Part shown: piece after piece, positions 1 to 12,457 of the stretch | Position numbering within the stretch: position 1 is the first letter of the stretch | Layout: each line of letters opens with the position of its first letter | The notes under the pieces: model-generated | The model's database searches: none | Told to the model about the DNA's origin: nothing | Seen by the model: the letters and a program-made list of their open reading frames with translations, nothing else | Position numbers and translations under genes: made by a program | DNA from: Steromphala cineraria | Lineage: Eukaryota; Mollusca; Gastropoda; Trochida; Trochidae | NCBI GenBank assembly: GCA_916613615.1 | Contig: OU744735.1 | Span: 40,807,468 to 40,871,467, forward strand | Direction: 5' to 3' | DNA: 64,000 nucleotides

Positions 1-1031
1 CCAGTTGATGACAAAGACAATGTTCTAATGTGTTTGGTAGCTGAGAAACCTGCTGTGGACAAGATTGTGTGCCCTTTACTGCAAAATCTGTTCAAGGCCA
101 TGCATGGTATCCTTGCACGCATGGTTACTGATCATCTGCCTGGAGTAAAGTTCTGGAACCCTGGAAGAGAGACTGTCATGCAAACAAGGTCAACCATGGC
201 TCACAACAAACTGCCAGAGTTTGTATTTGGTCAGTTAGATCAGTTACTGAGATACCGACCCAATGCGACCTTGCTAACAAACGAATCCTTTTTTATGTAC
301 ACCCACAACCGGACCAGAGAGTGGCTTGATGGCTTGGACGAAAAGAAAAGAAACAAGCTTTTGACAGATTGTAGAAAGGAAGGTGCAGAAATTAGGAAAC
401 AATTCAAGAATAGATTGAAAGAAATAGAAAGACAGCGAGTTGAGCAGCAGAGGAAGCGTCAGAGAGATCTTGAGGAGAAAGAGAGAAAGCGTGTGAACAT
501 AGGAGAAACTTTGACAAATGATGTCTGCTTCTATGGGCTTTGGCAGAGCGAGGAGCAACTCAAAGAGTGTGTACATCGACTACCCCTCAATGAACAAAGG
601 AAGGCTATTGAAGCTCAACTTAAGTTCAGGATGAAAGTTCTGAAACAAAAGCACGAAAATCCAAAACTCTTTTCATTTTCGAAGAAAAACGAAGCTAGTA
701 ATTATGTTAAGCTTTCCACAGAGGACCTCCAGGAAAACCTCTGACTTTGATTAGAGATACTTTGACTTCAACAACAGCTGAACAACACCAAGAAGGAGTG
801 CACCTCTTTGTTGGAAAGTATGTGGAACACACCTTTGCAGATGGAGTGTATGACGGTTTTGTCGTATCCATTGTACCTGGGTTTCCCAAGTGGTACAATG
901 TAAGGTACAAAGATGACTCTGCTATCTATGCTTACAATCTTTGCCAAGATTATTAGAGTGGAGATTTGAAAATTGTTCTGCGCCCAAGTTGGTCACAGGA
1001 GGAACAAGAAGAAGAAGAATCTGGAGACTAA
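1..1031 (+). pseudogene. 3' part of a coiled-coil / Tudor-like domain protein, frameshifted, cut by window edge
   Basis: The frame is open from base 1 (the ATG at 28 is only the first in-window Met) to a TGA at 742-744. It encodes a basic, Lys/Glu/Arg-rich coiled-coil stretch (roughly residues 95-160) after a helical region containing NRTREWLDGL. The following segment continues in another frame: from about 723 to a TAG at 954-956 it encodes a small beta-rich, Tudor/Agenet-like domain with VGKYVEH, then PGFPKWYNVRY and LCQDY. The same frame runs past the TAG (SGDLKIVL) to an acidic tail and a TAA at 1029-1031. So one frame slip near 720-740 and one in-frame stop interrupt what looks like a single protein. 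From memory, similar proteins form large uncharacterised families in cnidarians, molluscs and fish and behave like mobile-element-associated genes. A spliced gene with alternative ends is possible but no splice sites stand out. No function is assigned. Confidence 0.55.
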
Positions 1032-2402
1032 ACTAAATCTCTGTGTGTACATATGTAAATATTAACTGTTCAACCTCAAGAAGAAGAGGACCCTTTGCTG
1101 GGATCAAAACTGCATCCATGTGTGTACATATGTTAATAATAACTGTTCAACCTCTGATCCAACAAGCTCCATGCAGCCTAGTCATAACCACATGTGAATA
1201 GATCTAACTGATGAGCATTGATGTGGGCAAGACACAGACAGGTATACCCTGCATGCATGTCTGGATGGTAGGAATGCATGTTCATTCCTGTTTAGGTGTT
1301 TATGTCCATGCTAACAGCCAAGAGACACTGATACAGTGTATCTATAAAATGAAGACAGTTTTCTAATTACTGACTGCCTGTAATATGTTTTTTCTGTTTG
1401 TTTGAATGTATGTGTGTGTTGGCTATGCCATTTAACATGCAATGAAATTGTTATTTGAATTTCTTTAACATTCCATTGTTCTTATATTTAACACATTAAC
1501 ATCAAGTTCATGCCTGTGTTCATTGTTCAAATATACTAAACAACAAAAGTGAAACACCCTAATATTCAAAATTGAAGTATTATATGAATCATAATATGAA
1601 GTATTAAATACTTCTATATTGAAAATTGGGGTGATCCTGAACTGATTGTGTTGAATAAATATATAAGCCATTACCACGGAAATTTGAACTGTTGACCAAT
1701 CTAAACTACGATATTGACTGAAGAAAAGTCTCTATCAAGTTATAATTTCTTTATAAATGAATTTTAGAATAATATATTGTTCCAGTATAATATGGAATAA
1801 TGCATGTGACACTTTAAAAAAGTTTAAGTTTAGACATAGAATGAAAAATAATGTGAAAGATGGATGCCAAATTGTCAAAAGGATCAATTTAAAGTAAAAT
1901 CATGTGTAAAAAAAATCATGTAAAACATATTTACAAGATATATCTATTATATATGTTTAAATATATGTTTAAAATAATCAAATAAGGCTATGGGTGATTT
2001 TTACATGGTCTGATTAAGCCTTTTTCTATCATTTTCAGGTACTTTCTGGAATTTGCGTCTGAGGGTACCCCTGCATTAGAGCTCCTGGTTTCAGTCTGGT
2101 GTGTGTATGATGTCTCTGGCATGTGCAATCGTGTAGTAGACAGTCTGGGGTACATTTTGATACCAAATAATATGTGTTTTTACTATATGTCAACTTGTAT
2201 CGAAGTGAGGTTACTTTTTGCTGAAAAACGAAAATGGGGTGCGAGATTGACACCTTGTTTCAGCTGTAATTATATGTGACCACTGGTTCATGCTCTGAAA
2301 TAGAGAAGAAACAATGATTTATATGCATTTTGTTCACCACAAAGACTTGATTAAAAATGTGAGTAAATTATTTGTTTTGTTTTAAAAAATGACTGGTTGT
2401 TG
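1032..2402. other. intergenic / former 3' UTR
   Basis: Directly after the broken gene a short motif containing tgtgtgtacatatgt occurs twice (1042-1056 and 1119-1133), each followed by aactgttcaacctc, a small tandem duplication in the probable old 3' UTR. The segment 2035-2300 is less AT-rich than its surroundings and open for 72 codons on the minus strand, but it shows no family motif. Nothing else is recognised. Confidence 0.4.
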
Positions 2403-2966
2403 CTATTTACATAATGTGTCCTGTTGCTGAGACCTAGAGATCCACTTTATGATTTGGCTGTTGACAGAGAGATCTGCAAGTTTCTGGATGAGCTTGTGCT
2501 GTTGTATGGTGTTGAAAGCCGAGGAGAAATCTACGAAGAGGATTCTGACGTAGGAGCGTGGTTTTTCGAGATGTTCGTAGACTCTGTTCAGTAGACTAAG
2601 AGTGGCGTCCTCAACTCCTCGTTGGGCTCGATACGCAAACTGCAGTGGGTCCATCTTGTCTCTGATGTCAACCAGTAGATGGTGTAATATGATGCGCTCA
2701 AATGTTAGTGAAACAGGTCTGTAGTCGTTTAGAGCTGATGGCCTTGAATGCACAGGGATGATTTCGTAAAGTTTCCACAGCTTTGGTATGTAGTGAGTGT
2801 CCAATGAACGTTGCAAGAGCGTGCGGATGAGGTAAGCTAGCTGATTTCGACACCCCTTCAACACAATGCCCTGTAATCTATCAGGCACCGGTGACTTGCG
2901 TGTGTTGATCCTGGCAAGATAAGTGCTTACATCAACTTCTGATATCGTGACGTCATCCTCTGTAAA
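2403..2966 (-). mobile_element. LINE reverse transcriptase fragment (CR1/Rex-like)
   Basis: The minus strand encodes a piece of a non-LTR retrotransposon reverse transcriptase. Within the 161-residue Met-started frame the fingers motif NDYRPVSLT lies at residues 54-62, PLQFAYR at 81-87 and the first catalytic aspartate block FVDFSSAFNT at 118-127. The homologous frame extends upstream of the Met to about 2966 (EDDVTISEVD, then NTRKSPVPDR, the usual KSPGPD motif). Relative to the family a few residues are missing between SLT and FERII, so there is an in-frame internal deletion. The frame stops soon after KWI, before the YADD motif, so the copy is truncated at both ends and inactive. Its 5' limit lies next to the start of the large duplicated block at 2985. 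Confidence 0.85.
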
Positions 2967-5900
2967 ATTTATGCTTTATTGTTAAATGCAACGGAAATAT
3001 ATCAGTAGATACTTTAGATAGAAACGAAGAAATAAACTATCATAAGATAAATTAATACAGTTTAATTTTAACGAATAATCAGGTAGTATGTCAGCAGGTC
3101 CAATTATAGAAACACTGTCATATTTCCATGCGGTTTGTGATGCAATTTAGAAATACATAGATATATCATTCATTTCACTGATCATTATTATCATGTGAAA
3201 AAAAATACATATCTCGACGTCTGAAGTGCATTAACCTTGCCCAATCATTAAACGGACGCGCTTTTGGTGAAGTCATCATTATACATATGTAGAATTCACA
3301 TGTCAGGTGTACCTTTTCGGTCATTTTGGTAAGTTGTCTACTTTTCAAAAAAATGTTGTTCCATTTTCTTTTGATTGGTGCGATATTTTGAAAAATATTA
3401 CAGGAATACAGTTAAATCACTTTTAAAAATATTGAACCTCATAACATTTCGTATATAGATTTTTTTAAACAATTCGCATTTTGGTTGCAGCTTCTGTTAA
3501 CATGTATACCTTGTGTGAAAGCATCAATTTAAACAAAAATCTATACTGTTATTTTTTAGTGCTCATAACTCTGAATAAGACATACTTATTTTATTCGTTT
3601 TTAGACTTTAACTTCTTTAAAACTAAATGCAAAACAGCTGGTTAGGAATGGCATATGCAGATAACCACGTTCCATCTGTCGTTTACTTGCAACATCACGT
3701 TGACTCATGTTCATTGCACTATAGGAATGTCAGCTTACTATCCAAAAAGATAATCAATTTGTAAAAAGGATACTATTAAAGTAACCAATCAATTGCTATA
3801 CAAAATGAGTCAACTACATGTATCATTTGGCAGTTCTTTCATGTTCAACTGTCAACGTGTGTGCATGCCCAGAAAACTCATTTTATTATCCTGCAGTGGT
3901 CACGTTTTACTGTTGAATTTTCACTTCTTATGGTCGAGTTATATCAGTTTTTGTGAGCGATTTAAACAATGCAGAAAGCAACAAACCACTTCACATAGCG
4001 GGCGATAAAACTTTCAAGTTATTGTCTGGGTTTATGTTATACACTTAAAAGAAGGTTTCAATAGCTTGCATCTACTACTTCATCTTAAAGGTACAGTCTC
4101 AGTTCTGAAAGTTGTTTTGAATCCGAAACAAAATGTTGTAAAACTAGTCCTGTAGTGTAGTATCCGTGATAACATCGTTAAACACCTTTTTATGATTCAT
4201 TCTAAAACTAATCATACTAAAGGTCACATTGGAAATCTGAACTGGCAGGACTTTTGTCCTAAAGAAAGAGCCAATAGTTCGTCGGGGATAGAAGTTGCTA
4301 TGTGTCGCTTGATATATTTTTTGTAACAATCTTCCACTTTTAACCAACATGATCTCATATAAAAGTGGTATGAAATGATTGTTGCATTCGGATTAAAATA
4401 GGCCTCTGTTAATCAGACTGATGATTGTTGTATAGTATAAGATTGTGTACCTAAATTGTGACACATAGACCGTTTATGCTCACATTTATCGCATTTCCTT
4501 GGTTATGATTCGTGTGAACGTTTGACCCTTGAACTGTATAGTAAAAAGAGTAGCTTTCAAATATTCATTTTAAACAAATTTATTGTCACCAAATCATTCA
4601 GCATATTACTTTTTATTGTTTTCAATGCTATTAACTGATCCTGTAGAGAAATCGATAGCCTATGAAACTAAATTTAAATAACCTTTCCAAAAAAGTATCA
4701 ATTAATATTACATGGTACACACATATTTTGATGGACAAATGACAACAAATATCAGAGCAAAGAATTATATTTATGTCGGTATGGCTTGACCAAATTTCTA
4801 TATAATCTTACTTGTTGTCTTCAAATATGATCTACGGATTATTGAGAAGTTCTTATGACTGGTAATCTATTTGAGCTTTGAAATTTTATGGAAGATTGTT
4901 TATAGTGTCGTTAATATATTGAACTTTATTCTCCCGTTAAACCTGTTTCGATCGTGCTGAAATCACCTTTTAGAATGAAGGCTTATTTGAAACAATCCAG
5001 TTGTATGGTTCCTTGCACTAAAATAGTTACACCAACACTAGGCATATGGTTTATGCAACACAAGTTAATTACTACTACATGTATTGTTATGCATCGTATC
5101 ACATCTGTACACTTTAAGTACAAATTAATAACACAGCGTCCTACTTGGGAAAGCATTTCTCGTTGGACAGCGTAAAAATTCCATAAAATGTGTGCTTGAA
5201 TCGATAAAATGATATATTTTCATATTCTATCATTAGTCTTAAATACTTTGTATAAGTGGATCACTTTTTAAATCTTCATTCCAATAATGATGAAGATGTT
5301 GACTTCAATATTTCTTCAAAGCAGAGGCTTTCGCATTACCAATGTTGTCAGTTTTTCATCCCATTACTTTGTTGGACAGTACACTTAGTGTCGAAGCAGA
5401 TTTGAACCGTCTGGATGTTGTATATGTAATATATACAATCATATTATCCCTACTATGCCATTAAGTAAGACGAAACGTCAACTAGAGACTAATATTACTA
5501 CTTAGTATTGTGCGCTGCAATAAATGTCATGTAAAAGGAATATTTATGACGGCTTTAATCAATAAAACATCGAATCATCAATTATCTGTCCAAGCATATG
5601 TGATCAGAAGGATACAATGATATTTGAAGATTTTTTGTTACATATCATGAAATCTTATCGTAATCGTGAAAAGGAATGTGAGTATATATCCTGCCTTTAC
5701 CATTGTGTCTTTTAGTACAATGAGAATTCTAGTTGAATCTTTTTTTCAAGATAAGGGAGGGATCTTACCTGTAAATAGAATGATCAAAAGGAACAGACGG
5801 GTTATGATTTTGTAAAAAAATAATCCAAATCTTATAAACAAAAGCCTGAAAATAACATAAAAGGCCAGATGAGGTACAGAGCTAAGGTAATTTATTTTTA

Positions 5901-6616
5901 TTTTTCTTACCTGGGAGATTTGTGTGATAATTTTAGCTTTGCCTTTCACGTTCATCATTTAAGTTTGATATTTAGGCCAAATGTAAAAAACCACCAATAA
6001 GCCAAATACACACTAGGTAATACAGTTTCCTGTAAACATTCTTTAAAGTCCACTAATAGTGATTTTTACTTTTTCACTTGAATAAAAATATCTAAGTATA
6101 AAACTTTGTTAAGAATATTTTATCTATTAAAACATAATTGATCCATTCGCAGAGTAAAATTGACAAGAAAACGAGAAGAAATTTACTTAATTTAATTAAC
6201 TTAACTTACTTGTTTTTGTTGAAAATGCTTCCTATTAATTGCAAGGTCATAAGTTCAATGATTATTATATCATCGGTACCAACAACAACATTATCATATC
6301 ATCATTTATCATTAATTGCTGACCTTTGAGTCAAATGTCATCCATGAATTAATTATTCATCACTCAAATATGGGTCATGAATCATTCATTCATCAATCAT
6401 TGATCACCAACGTTCAATTATTAATCATCAATTCATCATCAATCAAACAATCACCAATTATCAAACATTAAACAATCATTAAACAAGGCAACCCCCTGCT
6501 CTCAGAAAAAAATTCAGGACAAAAAAATTCAGGAGGATATCATTTGGTTGACTTAGAGTTTCACATTTCATATTATCACGTTTTAATAAAGAGTGTGGAT
6601 ATGTGTTAAAAAATAT

Positions 6617-6865
6617 TGGTTGAAAGAGCAAGAAAATTGAACATGAAAATGCCAACATGTTTATTTGCAAATAAGTTATTATATTAAACTGTCTTACATG
6701 GTACTTGACATAAATGAGATTGATATTTCTGTCTTTAGTAATTTCCGTTATAGTTTTCCATTAATCAATTCCTTACTATGTGAAAAAGCTTAGACCATAA
6801 TATGATTGATTGTAAATAAATATCTGCTGTTTTCTTTCATATCAAAACTGAACAGTATTTTCCTT
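6617..6865 (-). repeat. Repeat shared with 29676-29945 (tail and 3' flank of the PAN-like exon)
   Basis: The block containing ggttgaaagagcaagaaaat, the cttacatg..acttgacat pair and ccattaatcaattcctt recurs at 29676-29945 in the same orientation. On the minus strand the right end of both blocks encodes the end of the PAN-like open frame (RYLFTINHIMV here), so the shared sequence corresponds to the last coding residues plus about 170 bp of downstream, 3'-UTR-like DNA. Confidence 0.7.
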
Positions 6866-7053
6866 AATGCACTTGCATCGATCGCTTGACTAATTGAACA
6901 GGAGTGTATGTTGTGATTGTAGAAGAAAGAAGAACAATTCTTGGATTTCATGCAAAGACTGGCACAGTCTAGAATGCCAAAAACTGTCATGAATGTTCCT
7001 CCATCAAGGCTGAAATCGACTATCTTTAGGTTGAATAAGCTTTCAGCACTCAT
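6788..7053 (-). CDS. PAN/apple-like domain exon (partial gene)
   Basis: An 87-residue minus-strand frame carries the cysteine pattern of a PAN/apple module: DCASLC, then KNC, then FFYN and HSC, that is C-x3-C-x5-C-x11-C with the F-x-Y core between the third and fourth cysteines. PAN modules mediate protein or sugar binding in secreted and membrane proteins and are abundant in molluscs. The Met at 7053 is probably not the true start. Candidate acceptors on the minus strand (tgag at about 7050, gaaag at about 7043) would make this a terminal exon ending at the TAA just after HIMV. No signal-peptide exon or companion domain is visible nearby. The exon sits inside the duplicated block and its tail is repeated at 29.7 kb, so it may be a stranded duplicate fragment rather than a working gene. 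Confidence 0.5.
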
Positions 7054-7957
7054 TTTTAAAGAAAAAAAGCCCTAAACAAATTGTTACAAAAGATGTTGCT
7101 TTGAAACTGATGGTTAATTAGTGTTGACAAAGCAGAGAATAAACTCCCTCTCAGCATTTGTTTTAGGACGTCCTTCAATGCTGCACAAATAAAAGTCCAA
7201 CATAACATCGACAATTATAGTTTCTTAATATTCATATTATTGTAATGCATTTTTACATAATCATCTATCAACTATCGTATTTAAGCAATTTTTGCATTCC
7301 TTTTGTATCCCTTATGTACTTGTGTGTTCCTATTTAGAAGTCATAAATTTCAAAACGTAAAAATTCACGTTTTCCTGCAGCAGTATATCATTGTTGTTCT
7401 GACGTAAATAAGATTATGTTTCTTTTGAGAGTATACGTTCAACATTTGCACCTATCATTATTTTGCGATTGTTTTGTTATGAATGTGCACTGTTAACAAA
7501 CAATACTATAGTGTGGTATTATTGCTTGCCATGTTGTTTAGATTTTTAATCCATTAAAATTGGCAAGACTCATTGTTTCTCTACCAACAGATAGGGACCA
7601 GACAATAAGATTGTTTACTCCTCCATTAATGCACGTGTATTTGCACTTACCAAAGGTGGAGAAGAGTCGAAATACACGTGTAAATATTGCCATTGTTGAA
7701 GTAGGGAATACTTTGTTTTGAGTACTGAGAGATAATATATTACCATAATAGTTGATAGCTCACGTCAATACTTTTTTGAACAATGAAAACACAATATTAT
7801 CGCAAGAATGATCAAGATTAAACCCCTTTGATCTAATTTATTGCAAGACGACTTTATATTATACCGTGAACAAAAGAAAACAGGTTCTCTTATGTGAGGT
7901 TATTGGATGCTTGCAATAAAGGTTGTGGCATGGATTGGTTGTTATTGGATGATAATT

Positions 7958-8235
7958 GAATGTATAATGTGAACTGTATAGTCGTCAATCTCTAGCTAAA
8001 GAAGATAGCAGTCTTACGCGTTCAGTAATACAGAAAACGATTTAGAAAAAATACCACATCATAAGATATAAAACTGAAAATGTTAAGTTATTTTTTTTGG
8101 AGGCACAATAAACATTTTAAGAAATTTGATCCGGATTGTGAATTAACATTTTAGATGAAGAGATGTTAAGTTTACAGTTTGGTGTTAGAAATTGTGAAAT
8201 CTTAAATGGGAAACACTTTGGTAAAATAAAAAATT
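7958..8235. other. AT-rich intergenic spacer
   Basis: Short spacer between the large duplicate and a dispersed repeat. Nothing recognised. Confidence 0.4.
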
Positions 8236-8578
8236 AACAAGATGTGTTCGTTAAACACTGATGCCCCCAGATATTAGTTGATTTGAAAAGTATATTTTCC
8301 TTTTTAACTTGGTAGATGCACATGTGAAAAGTCAAAGGTCTATCTCTATCCAATCACAAGTTATGGCCAAGGTTAAAGTTTTCGAAAAACGCTTGCTGAG
8401 CCATGGTCAAGGTCACAAGGTAAACATATTATAAAGGTCTTATCATGATAGATGATAGAAATCAAAAGTTGTGAGCAAGGTTAAAGTTTTTTGGAACAGA
8501 CAAACAGACGGACTGCCAGACAGACAGACAGACAGACAGGGCAAAAACTATGCACCTCATACAGAGGGGCCGAAAAAG
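8236..8578 (+). repeat. Bivalve-type dispersed repeat with GACA tail
   Basis: The stretch opens with aagatgtgttcgttaaacac followed by tgcccccag, contains two versions of a caaggttaaagtttt unit (about 8360-8385 and 8468-8495), then a (CAGA)n run at 8517-8539 and an end reading gggcaaaaactatgcacctc. From memory this resembles a short interspersed repeat common in bivalve genomes. No protein is encoded. Confidence 0.5.
8517..8539. repeat. (CAGA)n microsatellite
   Basis: About six near-perfect CAGA units inside the dispersed repeat. Confidence 0.9.
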
Positions 8579-8999
8579 TGAGTGCTTTACATCATATGAA
8601 CCTATATTTTTGTATTTGAATTTTGAACATTCGTTGTTTGTGTCGTAGTTGTGAAACGAATGTTTAACAAATCAAAGCAAATACTCGACGTTACATTCAA
8701 ACTGTATTCGGAGCAAAAAATAAATTGGATGTTTTTTTTGTTTTTGCAGATTAGTTTCCCAATTATTTTATAGCATAGAATGAAAATGGTATTCACAATA
8801 GCCATAGGACAATACTTTTCTTATAAATATTTTTCTGTAAAAACATTCGAACTCCACTTGCTTTAATCCATTGCACCATCAAGAACAGGCTTTCCTTGTT
8901 ATGTTATTCCATCTTCATATCAAAATGTTGTTTTTGTCTGTTACAATAAAAAAAATAATAGATAACTTGAAAATACTTTTTTTCAAGAAATATGCATCA
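8579..8999. other. AT-rich intergenic spacer
   Basis: Separates the dispersed repeat from copy 2 of the large duplication. Only short chance frames are seen. Confidence 0.4.
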
Positions 9000-11900
9000 A
9001 AGGCAACGGAAAGACAACAGTAGATACTTAAGAAAAACACGAAGAAGTAAACTATCTTAAGAAAAGTTATTTGAGTTTAACTTTACAGAATAATCAGTTA
9101 ATATGTCAGCAGCTTCAATTAAAGAAACACTGTCATTTTTCCATGCGGTTCGTGATGCAATTTAGCTATTGAGAAAATAAATACATCATTCTATAGATAT
9201 ATCATTCGTTTAAACTGATCATTATTAATATGTTTGAAAAAACAAAATATTGAACTTCATTACATTTTGAATATAGATTTTTAAAAACAATTCGCATTTT
9301 GCTTGCAGCTTGTGTTTACATATACATTGTGTGAAACCATCTTAAGTATAGTTATATATTGATATTTTTTAGCGCTCACGACTCTGAATAAGACATACTT
9401 ATCTTATTCTTTTATCAGGCTTACATTTCTTCAAAACTGAATGCAAAACAGCGGTTTGGGAATGGCTTATGCAGATAGCCACGTTCCATCTGCCGTTTAC
9501 TTGCAACAGCACGTTGACTCATGAGCATTGCACTGTAGGACTGTTAGGTTACTATCCAAAAAGATAATTCATTTGTAAAAAGGTTACTCATAAAGTAACC
9601 AATTAAATGCTTTTTGAAATTAGTCTCAACTATCATTTGGCAGTTCTTTTATGAAAGTCTGCCAACGTCTGTGCATGCCCTAACACTCATTTTATGACCC
9701 TGCAGTGGTCACGTTTTACTGTTGAATTTCACTTCTTATGGTCGAGTTATATCAGTTTTTGTGAGCGACTTAAACAATGCAGAAAGCAACAAACTACTTC
9801 ATATAGCGGGCGATAAAACTTTCAAGTTATTGTCTGGGTTTATGGGATTCATTTAAAGAAGGTTTCAATAGAATGCATCTACTACGAACCACATTTAAGG
9901 CAACAGGGAGATCGCCATTTTAAAGGAACAGTCTCATTTCTGAAAGTTGTTTTGAATCCGAAACAAAATGACGTGACAATAGTGCTGTAGTGTAGTATCC
10001 GGGGAAACATCATAAAACACATTTTTATTATTCATCCGGAGACTAATCATACTAAAGGTCACATTGGAAATCTGAACTAGCAGGACTTATTTACTTAAGA
10101 AAGAACCGAGTTTGGGATACTTAATCGTTCATCGAGGATAGAAGTTACTGTGTGTCGCTGATTATATTTTATAGACCAATCATCACTTTTTAACCAACAT
10201 TATCTCATACAAAAGTGTTATGAAATGACTGTTGCAGTCGGATTGAAATCGGCCTCTTTTTATCAGACTGACGATTGTAGTAACAAAAATTGTACCTAAC
10301 GGGTTTATGCTTATCAATCGCATTGGTTATGATTCGTATTTCATAAATATTTATTGATAAATATAATAATTACTTATTTGAACTTTTGTCTGTTTAAACC
10401 ATATTTCAGAAAGAGTTGTTTGCAACAATACATTATAAACAAATTGATTATATAATTTCAAGTTCATGCTTTCGATTACAAACAATACCTTAGCGATTGT
10501 CAACATATCATTCAGCAGGGCAACATGAGTAAAGATGCATAGTCTCACAGTTTCATATTACCTTTTAATGTTTGCAATATATGAACTGATCCTGTAAAGA
10601 AATCAAAGAAACAAAGAAGTTTGAGTTAAAAAACGTCGCCAAATAAAAGAGATTATCAATTAATATTACATGATACACACACAAATGTTGATGGACAAAT
10701 GACAAATAATATCAGAGCAAAGAATTATCTATATGTCAGTATTGCTTTAACTAAATTTCTATATAATCTTATTTGTTGTCTTCAAATATGATCTTTGGAT
10801 TATTTATAAGTTTGTATGACTGGTAATCTATTTGATTTATTTTTTTATATTAAAGATTGTTTATAATGTAATTAACATATTGACTTCTATTCTCCCGTTA
10901 AACCTGTTTCAATCGTGCTAAAAATCATTTTTGAAACAATCCAGTTGTATGGTTCCTTGCACTAAAATAGTTACATGAACACTAGGCATATCGTTTTGGC
11001 GTCAGAATGTTAATTACTACTACATCTATCACATCTGTACACTTGTAGTACAAACTAGTAATACAGCGTCCAAGTATTTCTCATTGGACATTTTCTCGTA
11101 AAATCAATAAAATGTATGCTTAAATCGATAAAATGTTATATTTTCATATTCTATCATTAGCATAATTCGATCACTTTTTGGATTTTCATTCAAATAATGA
11201 TGAAGATGTTGACTTCAATATTTCTTCAAAAGAGAGGCTTTCGCATCAGTTTTCCATGCCATTAATTTTGTTGGACAGTACACTTAGCGGAATCAGTTTT
11301 GAACCGTCTGGATGTTTCCAATAGAATATGTAATATATACAATCATATTATCCCTACTAAGAAACGTCAACTAAAGACTAATATTACTACTTGGTATTGT
11401 GCACTGCAATAAATGTCAAGGCAAAGGAAACTTTGTGACGGCTTTAACCAATAAAACATCGAATCATCAATCATTTGTCCAAGCATATGTGATCAGAAGG
11501 ATACAATGATATTTTCTGTTACATATCAAGAAATCTTATCGTATTCGTGAAAAAGAATGTGATTATATATCCTGCCTTTACCATTGTGTCTCTAAGTACA
11601 GTGAGATTTCTGGTTAAATTTTTTTTTAAGATAAGGGAGGGATTTTACCTGTAAATGGAACGGTCAAAAAGAATCATTCAATACTTAAACAAACATTCAT
11701 AAATTTCACATATCTTTCAATCGCGGATTGATCAATCGTCATGAAAAACAAAATTTTGCAAACCCTCCCCCCCCCCTACTCAGCAATCCATATGAACATT
11801 GTTTGATTTTTTAAAAGGCAACCCCCTGCATTCACAACACAATTCAGCAGGATATCATTTGGATATGTGTTGAAAAATAAACACACCAACGAAAGATTCC

Positions 11901-12332
11901 ATGAGATATTGTCCTGCTCATATGCATCACTGCGGCGTTGAATTTGAACAATGTTCCTTAGGGATTGATCTTTAACTGTTTGCGTTGATAGCGAATTGAA
12001 GATACAATCAAGTATTATTTGTAAAATCCACTGACGGTTGATGAGAGCGGAAATGCATGTCAACATTGTTCAGGCTGAGGGGTATTTATTGGGCTTTTAC
12101 GAAACCTTTTTTACACAATATCAGTACTTCATTGGTGACCTTAATTCTCTTTGCGCCAATGAAAAGACAATATTATTGCAAGAATGCTCAAGATTAAACC
12201 CCTTTGATTCTTTTTATTGCAAGTTAACTTTATATTAGATCCTGAACCAAAGAAAACAGGTTTCTTTGATGTGTGTTATAAGATGAATACAATAAAGGTT
12301 GTGAAAACATATTGGTCGTTATTGGATGATAG
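9000..12332 (+). repeat. Large direct duplication, copy 2
   Basis: Second copy of 2985-7957, same orientation and order of anchors, shortened by several deletions. The junction region 11672-11815 differs from copy 1 and holds a poly-C run at about 11766-11777. The copy ends in the block around 12160-12332 (aaacccctttgat, aaagaaaacagg, ttattggatgat), just where a LINE relic on the minus strand begins. Confidence 0.8.
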
Positions 12333-12457
12333 CATAAAGAAAGTCCCCACTTATTGCAAAATTCACTGATACAGTTTATTTGTTCTTGAACTCTTCCAGT
12401 GCTATCAGTGCTATCAGAAGCGTTGGCTACGTCATCAGCGCATAACAAGGAACACAC
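12316..12457 (-). mobile_element. LINE reverse transcriptase relic around the catalytic YADD box
   Basis: The minus strand encodes CADDVANASD, then QEQINCISEFCNKWGLSL, matching the palm of non-LTR reverse transcriptases where the active site reads F/YADD followed by a QxxI-xxxxxFCxxWGLxxN block. Here the first residue of the box is Cys (CADD), a 9-bp unit is duplicated just after it (giving ASDSTDSTG), and the KTK motif that normally follows is destroyed. Only about 45 homologous residues remain. Confidence 0.7.

Larger units (their letters stand above)
2985..7957 (+). repeat. Large direct duplication, copy 1
   Basis: Collinear with 9000-12332 in the same orientation. Shared anchors in order: the block around 3100-3150 with 9100-9160; the block at 3655-3760 with 9467-9575; 3890-4030 with 9700-9842; 4999-5032 with 10940-10973; 5330-5640 with 11230-11530; 5750-5790 with 11632-11672; 6480-6545 with 11815-11866; and 7790-7957 with 12160-12332. 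Copy 1 is longer because 5790-6480 and most of 6560-7780 are missing or replaced in copy 2. No long coding frame is shared. The PAN-like exon at 6788-7053 lies in the part unique to copy 1. The segment reads as AT-rich non-coding DNA duplicated long enough ago to carry many substitutions and indels. Confidence 0.8.
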
